A stretch of DNA of 64,000 nucleotides, taken from positions 29,515,536-29,579,535 of the forward strand of contig NC_067198.1 of assembly GCF_000699445.3 (NCBI RefSeq). The letters are read 5' to 3'. Source of the DNA: Schistosoma haematobium (lineage: Eukaryota; Platyhelminthes; Trematoda; Strigeidida; Schistosomatidae). Position 1 is the first letter of the stretch. Each line of letters begins with the position of its first letter. The position numbers and the translations under genes are program-made. Under the pieces are notes generated by a model. It worked only from the letters and a program-made list of their open reading frames with translations, was not told the DNA's origin and did no database searches. Below, in pieces: positions 13,545 through 26,760 of the stretch.

Positions 13545-16500
13545 TTTTAAAAAACAACAAAAAACTCCGCCTGGAGTCCCTCTGGGGGTTACTGTCGGTC
13601 CCAAGCCCGGATAAAGGAGGAGGGTTGGGCATGGGGTTAGCGTCCCCATCCCGTAGAAAACTAACTCGCTAAAAAACGCCAACCAGAAAAAATTATTCAA
13701 AACTTTTAAACTCTGCCCTGGGAGTAAGAAGGTATTCATTTAGTAGAACTATGACGCAATTGATTGATCACTGGGTGGTGATCAATGTCATGCTTGTCTA
13801 GTCCATATTAGTGCAGATCGAATGCTATCGATCATGACTATGACGCCTCATGGTGAAAGCTGAATTCCTTCGGAAGTTACGAGACCGATGCCCCTTCTGA
13901 CAATCAGAGCGACCATTTATTTAGGTATATGGAATGTTCGTACAATGTGAGACATTGGAAGAGCCTTCCAAATTGCTGCAGAAATGAGAAGATACAACCT
14001 AGAGGTACTTGGGATCAGTGAAACACATTGGACGCAAGTTGGACAACAACGACTAACTACAGGAGAGCTCCTGTTATACTCCGGCCATGAAGAAGAAAAC
14101 GCTCGACATACACAAGGAGTTGCATTGATGCTGTCCAAACAAGCGCAAAATGCGCTTATAGGATGGGAATCTCATGGACCAAGGATAATCAAATCCTCCT
14201 TCAAAACAAAGAAAGAGGGTATTTCAATGAACATCATCCAATGCTATGCGCCTACCAACGACTGCAATGAAGACGCTAAAGATCAATTCTACAATAGGCT
14301 GCAGTCAATCATCGAGAAGTGCCCAACAAAGGACCTGACCATTCTGATGGGAGATTTCAATGCTAAGGTTGGAACGGACAACACTGGATATGAAGACATC
14401 ATGGGACGACACGGACTGGGAGAAAGGAACGAAAATGGTGAGAGATTTGCAAACCTACGTGCCTTCAATAAACTGGTCATAGGCGGAACTATATTCCCAC
14501 ATAAACGCATACACAAAACCACATGGACTTCCCGGGATCACACAACACAAAACTAAGTCGACCATATCTGTATCAACAAAAAGTTCAGGAGGACTATAGA
14601 GGACGTGAGAACCAAGAGAGGAGCTGATATAGCATCAGATCATTAGTTGCTGATCACCAAGATGAAATTGAAACTCAAGAAGCACTGGACAATGGGGCGG
14701 ACAATATCACAAAAGTTCAATACGGCTTTTCGTCGGGATACTGATAAACTCAACAAATTCAAGATAGTCCTCAGCAACAAGTTCCAGGCCTTTCATGATC
14801 TACTCAATGGAGAAGGAACTACTGTGGAGAGCAACTGGAAGGGGACCAAAGAGACAATCACTTCAACATGTCACGAGGTCCTCGGTCACAAGAAGCACTA
14901 TCACAAGGAATGGATCACTGTTGATACACTGAATAAGATTCAAGAAAGGAGGAACAAGAAGGCAGCAATCAATACCAGTCGAACAAGAGCAGAAAAAGCC
15001 AAGGCACAAGCTGAATACACAGAAGTTAACCCACACAACATCGAAGCAGCACCCACGGACCTCCCAATCAATGTTGGCCCACCAACAATTGAAGAAATCA
15101 GCATGGCCATCAGACAAATCAAGAGTGGGGATGCAGCAGGACCAGACAACATTCCAGCAGAGGCACTGAAAGCAGACGTAGCAGTAACTACAAGGATACT
15201 CCACATTCTCTTCAATAAGATTTGGGATGAGGAACAAGTACCAACAGGTTGGAAAGAAGGACTCCTGATCAAAATACCGAAGAAAGGCGATCTCAGCAAG
15301 TGTGATAACTACAGGGGCATCACTGTTCTCTCAATACCAGGAAAAGTCTTCAACAGGGTATTGTTAAACAGGATGAAGAACTGCGTAGACGCCCAGCTTC
15401 GTGACCAACAGGCAGGATTCCGTAAGGATAGATCGTGTACAGACCAAATCGCAACTCTACGGATCATTGTGGAACAATCAATAAAATGGAATTCATCACT
15501 CTACATCAACTTCATTGACTACGAAAAAGCATTTGACAGCGTGGACAGAACAACACTATGGAAATTTCTTCGACACTACGGCGTGCCTCAGAAGATAGTC
15601 AATATCATACAGAACTCATATGATGGATTACACTGCAAAATCGTGCATGGAGGACAGTTGACAAAGTCGTTCGAAGTGAAGACCGGTGTCAGGCAAGGTT
15701 GCTTACTCTCACCCTTTCTCTTTCTCCTGGTGATCGACTGGATCATGAAGACGTCAACATCTGAAGGGGAACACGGGATACAATGGACATCTAGGATGCA
15801 GTTGGACGATCTAGACTTCGCAGATGATCTGGCCATTCTATCCCAAACGCAACAACAAATGCTGGAGAAGACGAAGAGTGTAGCAGCAGCCTCAGCAGCA
15901 GTAGGTCTCAATATACACAAAGGGAAAAGCAAGATTCTCCGATGCAACACAACATGCACCAATTCAATCAAAATTGACGGAGAAGATTTGGAAGATGTAA
16001 AAACCTTTACGTATTTGGGCAGCATCATTGATGAACATGGTGGATCTGATGCAGATGTGAAGGCGCAGATCTGCAAAGCAAGAGCAGCATATTTACAACT
16101 GAGGAACATCTGGAACTCAAAGCAACTGTCAACTAACACAAAGGTCAGGATTTTCAATACAAATGTCAACACAGTTCTACTGTATGGGGCAGAAACCTGG
16201 AAAACTACTAAAGCCATCATCCAGAAAATACAGGTGTTTATTAACAGTTGTCTACGCAAAATACTTCGGATCCGTTGGCCGGACACTATTAGCAACAACC
16301 TATTGTGGGAGAGAACAAACCAGATCCCAGTGGAGGAAGAAATCAGGAAGAAGCGCTGGAAGTGGATAGGACACACATTGAGGAAAGCACCCAACTGCTT
16401 CACAAGACAAGCTCTCACATGGAATCCTCAAGGTCAAAGGAAAAGATGAAGACCAAAGAACACATTACGCCGGGAAATGGAGATAGACATGAGAGAAATG

Positions 16501-16614
16501 AACAAGAATTGGATCGAACTAGAAGGGAAGGCCCAGGACAGAGTGGGTTGGAGAATGCTGGTCGGCGACCTATGCTCCATTAGGAGTAACAGGTGTAAAT
16601 AAGTAAGTAAGTAA
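13545..16614 (+). mobile_element. RTE-like non-LTR retrotransposon, copy B (near full length)
   Basis: The element starts with a GC-richer leader (about 13560-13880), encodes an endonuclease plus reverse transcriptase frame (13888-16602), and ends in TAAG repeats right after the stop codon (16600-16614). The stop overlapping the simple-repeat tail and the apurinic-type endonuclease placed before the RT are typical of RTE elements; schistosome SR2/RTE-like families are the obvious relatives. It stands head to head with copy A, so shared sequence forms a large inverted repeat. Confidence 0.85.
13888..16602 (+). pseudogene. endonuclease-reverse transcriptase of RTE copy B
   Basis: One continuous frame of 905 codons from an ATG at 13888, broken only by four in-frame stops (13948 TGA, 14554 TAA, 14644 TAG, 16447 TGA) and no frameshift. 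The endonuclease domain shows ISETHWTQ (from about 14014), ILMGDFNAKVG (about 14341) and ADIASDH (about 14626). The reverse transcriptase shows [56 protein letters not shown] and the catalytic FADD (about 15820). The C-terminal part carries [10 protein letters not shown] and [14 protein letters not shown]. Against copy A, a linker of about 80 codons between AEYTEVN and [11 protein letters not shown] (near 15030) is missing in frame. The TGA at 13948 replaces an expected Trp. The element is inactive, but few changes separate it from an open frame. Confidence 0.9.
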
Positions 16615-17565
16615 CAGACAACAAAAAATTATCAGTATTTGCTAGAAACCTATACCAATAACTGGGTCACTTTTATAAAACATTCAGCTACGTTTGCTGA
16701 AGCTATCTTGGATGATTAGTCTGTAAAATTCAATAAGTTATGGTCGTATTTAGGGATGTATCATACTCACCTTTTATGAGAAACACGATTGTAGTTTGAA
16801 ACTAATGATTTTCAGATCACTATAATCACATTCAATTTGTGTAATACAATATGTTTGGATACAATAGAGAATTCATAGTTCAAAATATAAGATACTGAAA
16901 CTCACCAAACCATTATATCTACTAAACTTTCAAGTATTTAAATATATTAATAAGATATTTGAACAATGATTAGCTAACATTCATTTTCATCACCAATTAT
17001 TACTAGTTTCTCTTCTAGGAAATTCATATTCATCACATCATGTCACAACTAAGCGATCTCACAGTTAAGTGATTCATATGATCACAAGAGGTTCAAATCT
17101 CAATCATCCATGAGCTTATTAACTTGCATTACTGAAAAAAGTTCATACTAGAACGAAATACCTCATTAAAGATTAACTGATCTTTCCACAATTTTTAACC
17201 AAATTCAATTTTTAATATAAAAATTAAACATTCAATACTACTCATAACTATTTTAACTAATAATAAATTTTATTCATAAATTTCAATGTAGTTACTATTT
17301 GATTTAATGAAAAATGAATCGAAAATGAAACAATCCTTAAATCTATAATGGCTGTTTATAAATATTGAATCATTTTATTTGTCAGATCTTTTTTTCTCTA
17401 TATGGATCATATGGGTTTATACATAATTAATGAGTAAATATTAATCTTAAACAGAAATGTTTATTTATAATTTTCACATTTTTTTTAGAAAACAATCAAA
17501 CTCAGGGAAACCTCTGAATAAATAAAATAACATTTGACTTAAATGCGCATAATTCATCCAAAATA
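16615..17565. other. AT-rich noncoding DNA
   Basis: No supported gene or repeat. Confidence 0.55.
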
Positions 17566-17570
17566 ATAGT

Positions 17571-17755
17571 AAGGTCCTGGGTTCGAATCTCGCGAGGCGG
17601 GGTCGTGGATGCACATTGTTAAGGAGTCCCATACTAAAACGAAACGGCTGTTCAGTGTTTCCAGATTTTCTATGGTGGTCTAGCTTCAATTGACTCATGA
17701 TCTGAACTATTGAAATTACTACAATCTCCACAAAACCCCTTCTGATAATAATTTT
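17571..17755 (+). mobile_element. hammerhead-type SINE, 5'-truncated copy
   Basis: Begins inside the tRNA-like head with box B-like GGTTCGAATCT (17580). The hammerhead region follows at about 17610-17662 with GGAGTCCC, a loop, CGAAACGG and CAGTGTTTCC. The core reads GTTAAGGA instead of CTGANGA, and the cleavage site reads GTT, so activity is doubtful. The 3' part (CTATGGTGGTCTAGC, ATTGACTCATGA, AATCTCCACAAAACCCC) is shared with the next copy and with the copy at 10.1 kb. Confidence 0.75.
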
Positions 17756-17779
17756 TGAGCAGAATAACAAGAAATTCAT

Positions 17780-17935
17780 CTTGGATGTTCAGTGCTGAGG
17801 AGGACCATACTAGGATGAAATGGCTGTTCAGTGCTTCCAGGTATTCTATGGTGGTCTAGCTTTAATTGACTCATGAATTTAACTATTAAGTTACTATAAT
17901 CTCCAAAAAACCCCCTTTCTGATATTAAAAATATT
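17780..17935 (+). mobile_element. hammerhead-type SINE, partial tandem copy
   Basis: A second partial copy lies 25-30 bp after the first in the same orientation and starts at the hammerhead. The hammerhead spans about 17788-17839. The core GTGCTGAGGAGGACC keeps CTGANGA. The second core strand is GATGAAAT rather than GACGAAAC. Stem I (CAGTG with CAGTGC) is weaker than in the family plan. The 3' tail matches the upstream copy with small differences. It may be a tandem duplication of the 3' half or an independent truncated insertion. Confidence 0.7.
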
Positions 17936-18479
17936 AAAGAGAATTCACCGAAGAAATTTTTCTTTTCGATGAAATCATTTACTTAAGCTGTACATTCATA
18001 TTTATAGTTATGTGGAAAATATATGTCTGTACAAGGACAGAAAAGATTGCATCATAAATTGGTAAGAGATTAATATAATGATGGAAATTATTTACGGGTC
18101 TGATTTATGAAGGATAATTGTCCGATTAAATAAGAAAGATTAGTTCAGCGAAGAGTTCTCTTTTCGGTGAATTCATTTTCAAAGCTGTACAATCGCAAAT
18201 ATATATACTTACTTTTACAGGATGATAATAATACTGATAATAAACTTGTTAGACATGGGGACAGTGAGGTTAAATAAACAAAGGTATTTAAAAAAAATTG
18301 GGAAAGGATGGCTCAGCATGATAAAATAAAATGTTGAAACAGAGATGAAATGTAATCGGATTGATCGTGAAAATAAAAACAAACCAGTTGGGGGTAGAAG
18401 ATTTAAAGGGAAGATGGAAGGTGAAGCAGATGACTGCAAAGGAACAAGGGTATGAAAAAGAGAGAAAAATTTTAACGTA
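17936..18479. repeat. AT-rich DNA with two copies of a palindromic hairpin motif
   Basis: Near 17939 and 18143 lies an approximately 36-bp imperfect palindrome, GAATTCACCGAAGAA then a short loop then TTCTTTTCG(G/A)TGAAT. Each copy is followed by AGCTGTAC. A third, more diverged copy is at about 18806. They bracket the Penelope-like fragment and may be its terminal or untranslated sequence. The 18215-18440 stretch is purine-rich on the plus strand and has no recognisable gene. Confidence 0.5.
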
Positions 18480-19290
18480 TTAAGACCATGGTAGCAGAAG
18501 AGGTTGTACTAACTTCTTTTGCACACACAATTCTGGTTTTTCCAGATGTATGGCTATTGCTTCGGCAATGCGAAGAAGATGCAGTCTAATCGTCTTAGGA
18601 AGACTTCTACTTACCTTGTAGATGACTCTGAACGCAGAGTCTGTTTTGATTGAATGACTTGTGTTCACATAGTCTTCGATTACAGAACTTCTTACTGAAC
18701 CGTTGCCTCCTCATTTTAGCCACGCCGGATAATGTTACAAACTAGGTTAAGATTACTTACATAAATACATTTATAATTAAGATTCTATCTGATCATAAAG
18801 AAAAATAAAGAGAATTCAGAGAAGAAAATTCTCTTTTCGACATTTTGAATTTTAAATCATTTTATGATACAACATTGGCAGTGAAAATAAAAAGAACTAA
18901 AGGGTTAGAAATAAGCCATTGTGTTTTTGATGGGATTTTGTTCTCTGAGCTGGATGGTTTGGTTGTGGAGCTTTCATTGTTCTTCTGAATGACATCATTA
19001 GCACAAACTTCAAGTAGAAGTCTTGTGCATCCATTTCATCCGATGTAGTGTTTTTCGCAGTTGAAACAATTAATTTTGTAAATGATGTTCTGTTTTCTTT
19101 CTTTTGTTGTCTCATCCTTTGGTTTGCATAGGATTGATTGAAGTAATTTTGTTGGCTTGTGTACTACACCTATCACAAAAGGCTTCAACAATCTCACCGT
19201 GATTTCTAATATATATATATATAGCATACGGCAGGAGTATATAACAGGTGCTACGTTTTTCTTCACAGAAATTCATCCGTAACCCTTATC
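18480..19290 (-). pseudogene. Penelope-like retroelement fragment (GIY-YIG endonuclease end)
   Basis: The minus strand from about 19266 reads a linker followed by NIIYKINCFNCEKHYIG, the Cys-bearing GIY-YIG signature of Penelope-like endonucleases (about 19036-19090). The endonuclease end survives near 18480-18600 as IRLHLLRIAEAIAIHLEKPELCV, resembling the R...EA-I....P family end. Between them lies a foreign or diverged stretch, including a block (18915-19010) repeated at 60.07 kb. Frames shift repeatedly. The reverse transcriptase domain is not visible, so this is a dead, truncated copy. Confidence 0.65.
18800..18850. repeat. third copy of the palindromic hairpin motif
   Basis: AAAGAGAATTCAGAGAAGAA followed by AATTCTCTTTTCG matches the copies at 17939 and 18143, with the right arm decayed. 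Confidence 0.45.
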
Positions 19291-22200
19291 AGCGGTTAAA
19301 ACGCAAAATGACCAAACTTTTTAATCACATTAGTTTAAATGCATAACAGGAAAAGATTTATAATAGAAAACTTTCATTAAACGCATTGATCAAAGACTAT
19401 ATTTTATTCCAACGAAAGTGAGACTAACTTTTAATTAATTTGGTCATCCGAAATCGTCCAATTTAGCAAAATCATTTCCTCGTTAACGATCAGCTTTTTG
19501 GTGAGTTCCTGATGTCTGTATTTTAACTTATGGCCGGTGAAGTTTGGCAGTCGCTTATCGATGACACTAGCTAACAAAAATGTATCCCACTTTCCATGAT
19601 TTTTAATAGGCCTCCAGCAGCAGACGTCAGTTCGTCATGAAAGGTGATTTCAAATACCTTATTTTAGCAAAATTAATTAGAATACACTGTTGTAATATAA
19701 TATCCTTCTTGCCTTAATATCAGTAAAGGATTCTTGAAATGAACTAATAAAGGGAACACACTTATTAGAACTGTGGGTTAAAAGATGATTGTTGTACATT
19801 TATTGAGCTAATTACCACTAACTGGTTAAATTATTAGTTGAATAACAGATTATTAACGACAAAAGATACTCACTATGAATTATTCCTGGGTTCTTTTTGA
19901 CAGAATCTACTATCTAAACAACACCTACGACCGGTAGACTTTGACGAAAGCAGTGAAAACAATTTAATATCTATACTTTGAACTTGTTAGTCCTAAAATT
20001 AGGACAATAAACATTTTCTGTATATAAATTTACTTAATCAGATAACTTATCATATTTCAGACAGTTTCCTGGAATTTTATCTATCTGCTGATTAGTCCTA
20101 CCAACTCCTTGTCTAATGTAAGTTCAGTAATACTCATTAAAGTAAAAATTCATAATCAGACAACCTTGAACAAGATCACATGTTTGGTTTCAATACTAGC
20201 CATATATTTTAATTTGTCTTTTATTTGGTCAAACAACCATGAGACTAAATTATTGACACAGTTTCTGTAGTTAAGACAAACAGACAAGTAACCAAATGTG
20301 TTGTTTTATGAAAATAAATGAATCTTCGTGATCACTGGATATTTTGAAGCACCAATAAAACATAAATCTGCTGATAATGATCCAGACAATCATTCCATTT
20401 TGAATGACCGGATACAACTAACAGAAAACTCTGTACGTTTCATGCATATCGGTATTCAGTAGTAAGATGCATCTTCATGAGTGAAGTTGGAACGAGTCAA
20501 TTATATTTAGGATAACGCTTCTTAGATTCGTCTATACGGTTACTGAGTTTTCTTGCTTTATAGTTGATGTCTGTTGTCAATGAAAACCCTAACCTTAATT
20601 CCTTATTCTGATTCTCAACCATAACTCCTAGCCTTGATTTCTAGGCCTATTTTGAATATGATAATTGCGTGGGGTTTAGCAAAGTCACTTTTAGTACCGG
20701 CCCCCCAAGGTCCTCCAAATGCTCTACTCCTGCCATATTGAGATAACATATGTTTTTAAATAGAAGGGATTCATTTGTTAAACGACTGATCAGGATGTTA
20801 TATCCCGCCGCTTATTATTTATTCTTGAAACAAGGGACCACTACAATTCCCATGACGTGAAGTAAGAATACCAAGACTGATAGAAGTAGAAATATATTAA
20901 TCCCAAAAACACAGCGACGACTCTAATCGAAAACACAATTATATATTGATTTGTACACACATTTGGTTATTAATTAAGAAAAAACCACACATGTGAAAAA
21001 TGGCCAGAATTATAATAAATGACGTGCTGAATATTGTGCTGAACATGGTTCACGTCAATTTAATACAAAGAATATCGTATCTTAAATAAACATCACACTG
21101 AAATAAACCAAGTTTATACTGAGTATAACATCACACCAAAAATAAAACAAATATTACATTGGATAGTCATCATATTGAATTAAAAGTGAAAGCAATGTTG
21201 AATGAGAATCACAATGAGTTTAAAATGTAATTTGACTTATCATTTCGTCATATCACTGAGTGAAAACATGTCAAATCTTCGGAGAAGCATTAGCCGCCTC
21301 ATCTCGCTGGAGAGCTCCGAATCAAGTCCTAGGTCTTTCTAGTAAATGCTTGCAACAGTGGAAATCAAATAATGCCACTTTCGAACTTGTTCATTTTACC
21401 ACTCGGCAGAGTTTTATTTTGAGACACACTCTTCTGTCCGGATTTTGAGAAGAAATTAGCACTTTTAACTGAAGCATTAAGCTCAACAGTCTATATCCTA
21501 CTCATGTAACCTCAACTTTGAAGTTCAATAAAAATAATAAATATTCGAGCAACTCATCAACCAAGTACAGGTCCTTATATTAGCCTTTGATCAGTGCTTC
21601 TTGTTTAAATGATACTGATAATTTACGACTAAAGCAGGCAGGTTGGAGTTCCTACCTGTAACCGTGTAGATGAAAGCTGAGTGGTTTTATAGTTAAACTA
21701 CTATAAAACAATTCTGCAAGCAGTGCTGGGTAGTTAAACAGAGCTATTACATCAAAAGCATATTTTGAAGCGTTATCAATAAAGGTACTCGGTGTATGAG
21801 TAACTCATGATCTGAATTCAGTAATTATTTATAAAATCTATTTTATAATCGAGTAGTCTGTAGATGTCAGTCCAGTTCGTTATAAGCAGAGAGTATCTGA
21901 ATAACCACTGAAAATCGAAGAGTACTGGATGGTTCTTTCGTCTTAATTTGAAACTTTCCAATAGTGTGCATATATGACCTCACAAAGCGTTGAGCTCAAT
22001 ATTTCGGGGTCTCGTGTCAATCATAATATCTTTAAACAAGACAGTTTTGGGTTCGATAGTGCATGGGGTTGTGGTTTCACATTACAGAGAGTCCGAAATT
22101 TGGTTAAAACACTTGTTTAGTATCACCTGGTCTCTAAAGATCCTGCAGATGATATCAAATTTTGACAGAAGCTACCTACATGCCTATTTCTCCTACCATA

Positions 22201-25200
22201 TGGTGCTTTACTTAGATGGAAGCATTAAACCTATGATATGTTTGATAACCCTGACTACATTAAAACAATTGTGCACATTATTTACTGGTTACAGTGGTCG
22301 TCAACAGCCTTTGACCGATTCACAAGCTGAGGGGGATACCGATAACAAGTAATCATCGTCTACATAGTGATACAATTATCTCAAAACAATTAGATCAACA
22401 AAAAATACTAGAATACACGATAACAACGGGAGTAACCAAAGATAACCATAACAGTTCAATATTCAGAATGTCATTTTCAATGTGCTACAGTCAAAGTAAG
22501 GTAGACTGGATAAACATGAGGTACTAATCTATGAAATGAAAACGAAAAGTTACGATATCATTATCTAAGGGACCACTATTTATTCAAATCGCAGCTGGTG
22601 TACATCTTCAGAGATTCTGATTTATATTATCCTGCCACTGGGTCAAAGATTTATATCTTAAGAATACAGATGAAATTCTACCAAGTCTGTTTATGAGATG
22701 TTGAACTGCTGTTTTTTCAGAGCTTACTTCTAATATTTGACTCTATCACCGTATTTCGGTGGATTTCTCAATTGGTTATATTCTTAACTAACTCGTTTTA
22801 GATGGGAAGAAGCAAATATCTTATATGTAGTTTAAGATATATTGTTACCGAAGTATAGGTATTTTAAGGCTGCTCTCTAAAGTGAAGCCTCATTGGTTGC
22901 TTTGTAATCTTTGAATTTATCATTGATTAAATAAAATTTTAAGCAACTCAAAATCACATTATCTGGGTTTCCTGAGTGAGTTATCCTTTCTATCACTTCG
23001 TTTACTGAAGTATTTAATGAGATTGTCTATACCGTTATAAGATTTTCTAAATATAGCTTGTTAGATATGGCGCTGTTGCATGTAGTATCATCCTTCTGGT
23101 CATTCGATCGACAAAAATTTGTAATGCTATCGATCTTTCCCTTAAATGTCACTGCAAGTAATTGTTCATTATGCCTATATATTTATATCAGTGATAGGTC
23201 AATTTTCAAAAGTATATCTGGTAATTTTAATCATTATGTATCATGAATATTTTCGTACAATATGGTTTACATCTTTAGGTGGTTTGATTTATGAACTGAA
23301 AGGAATTTACGCTGTGTTTTGACTGTTCACAAATTTCACGTTGAAGTTTTTATTTCTCTTAAATCACCTAAGGGATTACTTTCTGGGCAGTTTAAACCAA
23401 AAATGCCATATCCAACTTTATTTTCAAAGTTCTAATTTTTTATGGCTTTCACATGAGAAAGAATATCCTATTCTAAAAATGGTTTATGATTAGATCAACA
23501 CTATCAAAATATGTCGTGTTTATCATTGTATAAAAGGGATTTGAGTATGAGTTACATTCTCAGTCCATCTAATAAGTATGATCACATTTAAGCTAATTGT
23601 GAGGAACCCCATCGTGAGACAGAATACATCCTTGACTCTCTAATTTACACATGAAGAAGTGCAGACATGTTTTTACGACTATGCTTTATGAGAGTCCATG
23701 GATTCCCTTAAATCAACCCCATCTTAACCTATTAAACAATACCTCACACCTCATTAGCGTTCAAATGACATTGATTGTTGCTGACCTAGTTCAAGGCTAC
23801 TGAATCATGAGTTGAAAATAACTCGATTTTCAACTGGTTAGTTATCTATATCCTCAATAACAAACGTTATCCAATTACTACGGACAAGGTATATATACAT
23901 TAGGATTAAATCTATTTATTAAGCAAAATGAGTGATGATTAAATGAAAAGTCAAGCCAGAACGAAATAGGATTTTTCTTTCCAACATATTTGTAAGCATT
24001 TTCCCGTATTTTCTTGGTTCTGTATGAGATATTTATTAACTTTGAATATAGTTAGCACAACTATGCCATCAACAAAAAGTAATTCCAACTACCAATAGTT
24101 TAATGACAAAATTGTCGATGAAAAGTGCTCATATGTACTTTATGATTCCAGAATATTCGAACAGTCACCGGACGATTTTCATTAGCATAAAAATCTTACT
24201 AAATTGCTATTAAGTTATGAAGTTTGGTGTCCTAAAAACATCCAAAACTTTCAGCCTGTATCTAACTACGAGTCACAGAAATGATAAAATGTTTAGAATT
24301 GTTTAATTTCTTTTCCACTATGTTCTAATGATAATATCTCAGACAATAAATCATCCAGCTCAGAGAAAGTAAAATCGCCAACTTATTTGAATATCAATTT
24401 TATCTCGCCTTATAATTGCCTATTATTCATTGAGTTTTTTCGTCATAATTATTTGAACTACCAGCTGCTGAATACATAATGATCCAAGACTTATCATCTA
24501 CACTTCGATGACAACGAGTCTATCGTTGATAGAAAGATCGTTTTCTTCAGGCTATGGAAATATAGATACTTATCCTGCTTAATGATATTATCCATTAATT
24601 CTCAATAACCTTTGTCTCAAGTATAACGACTTATGATCCTGAATAACAGGTTACCATTTGAGACAATACTGAAGCAACAGTTACGTGGTTGAAAGTTTGC
24701 AACCGTAAGAATTATCGGTATGGACTGTGTAGTCAACCACTAATTGGTTAGCTTTTCAATCTACAAGGTTATAACATCTTAATAATCAGCTCGAAGATAC
24801 TAGAAGAAACTTCGAGAGTGTAATAAGAAGAATCTAATATTAGCTTATTATCTAGAGTGATGAGGTTTCAAATTGTTTTCACATTATTTGTTTATTATCC
24901 CTGTCTCCTCTCACCCTCTATTTCTAATCTAGTTGACCTTTCATTATATATATATATATATATGTTCTTAACAAATATACGTGTGATCAGATTGTTCGAA
25001 ATGTATTGCGCTAATATATCACATAGTTCTGACAATCTTCATCTTCTAATTACACTATCAAAATTTATCAATGGGACTACTTGCTTTAAATTTCTTACAA
25101 GAAGACTCCCTGCACATACTAGAAGAAACGCGTTTGAACTCGTCAATGGAAAAAATTAGAATTATGTTTCTACTTCGCTCAAATTATCGTCACACTATTT

Positions 25201-25660
25201 ATTTTGTTGTAATTGAACTACTGAATAATAATAAGTAGTCACACAAAATATGTTCAACACCCTAACCTACGTGTTGGGGCAGTTAAAGATTCGTGGTGTT
25301 ATTACTTATGTTCCGTATAACTAACTGTCACTCCTAAATAAACCCATTTCATTTTCCGCAGTCCCTGTTGTTTATTAGTACCATAAGGTATATCCACTAG
25401 TTACTGTGCTAATGTATGTGGTATGTTGTCAATAATGAATTATCTTAAGAACCAACTTCTTTAAGCAAGTAGTAGTGAGTCAATGCTTGTGAGAATAACA
25501 TTTGAATAATCCAAATAAATTATCTGGTAATTTATCGATGATGTTCCAGAAGCATTAATGAATGTATTTTTTTGCATTTTCGCAAGTAAAATTTCCATCA
25601 TACCAGCGTCCAGTAACTGCCTAGGGACGAAGTCATCAGACAGATACGGTTAATTAAATA
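19291..25660. other. AT-rich DNA without a supported gene
   Basis: Open frames at 21260, 21990, 23058 and 24857 are short and show no domain, splice context or repeat partner that I can recognise. A short TA run is at about 24949. The region probably contains old, unclassified repeats. Confidence 0.5.
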
Positions 25661-25666
25661 TAGTAT

Positions 25667-26760
25667 TTGCACACAAAAGCATTAAAACTCTATAGGTCTG
25701 CGGAACCTGAATGTTTATCTAGGCTGAATAAAACAGCGGATACAAGTTCACAAATACTATCAAGTATAAATTTATTAAACCAGATGCTTTGTGTTAAACA
25801 TCATATAGGACACTTATGGAAGGTATTCCCAAAACAGATACCATCCTTGGTCGATAAACCACAGCAAGTTATGTTAGATAAATCATTAAAGTTAACAAAT
25901 ATAATCGATAAGAAGGTGAAGGTCAATGGCGGTTGTGTGATGACTAGAAGCTTCAGCAAGCAAACAGGTAATGTGTTCCAAACAGATGATATTTCAATAA
26001 CTTTACCTAGTATGACTATTGTTACTAAAATTGGCTTAGCCAGACCATACTATGATTTTTTAATACCCAGAGAATGTGCTCCTAGAACATTTATTTCCAC
26101 ATGTTCCAGAGTTCTGCGGGTTTTTTCTGGGGTACAGAGTTATTCACATTTATCTCACTAGTCGATAAACGACTTGCTTGAAAACCCATCTTTCAGATGA
26201 CTCAAATCAATGATATCTAGAATTCCAATCATAGATCTTCTAACACTATCCTGCCTCACTAAATAACGCTGGATCTTTATATCCCGAAGTCACAAATAAT
26301 TTGGCTTTATTTACAATATATTTCTTAAATTTACTAGAGGATCCACTAGAAGAGACTTCATGGTGAGGATTAACAACATTTGACATGAGACCATCCAAAC
26401 TGTAGTTACGTTTGAATTCACTTAAAACTTTTGCTTCAGATCGACCAAGTTTTTACCAGAAAAAAATACATTGTAAGGACAAATAACATTTAGTATGAGA
26501 TCATCAGTGTTTGATTCTTTTGAAATATTTTCCTCAAATTTATTAAGGATGTCAGTGAAGGACAATGGATAATTGAAAAAATCAGTACCTGTCAAAATTG
26601 CATTAGATTTTTTATCATAAGTGGGTTCATTCGACATATTTTTATCATTTTTACAAGACTTTTTATTGGAAATATGTAAATCATTAAGACAACCTGTATC
26701 TGGTAAAACAGCATGAGAAACCCAATAAATTGGTTTATAAGAGATATTTTGTCTCACAGA
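25667..26760 (-). pseudogene. unrecognised minus-strand coding remnant
   Basis: The minus strand carries a 111-codon frame (26757-26422). After a frameshift near 26420 a continuation follows in another frame (NYSLDGLMSNV and later KYIVNKAKLFVTSGYKD, about 26400-26270). The composition looks protein-like (mixed polar and hydrophobic residues) and the two parts join smoothly, which argues for a frameshifted gene or element piece. A 164-codon frame on the plus strand at 25667-26161 lacks an ATG start. I recognise no domain and cannot say whether this is a host gene remnant or an element ORF. Confidence 0.3.

Noticed and set aside
15588..16418. 276-codon minus-strand frame
   Set aside because: It is antisense to the RT domain of RTE copy B; the plus strand carries all reverse transcriptase motifs.
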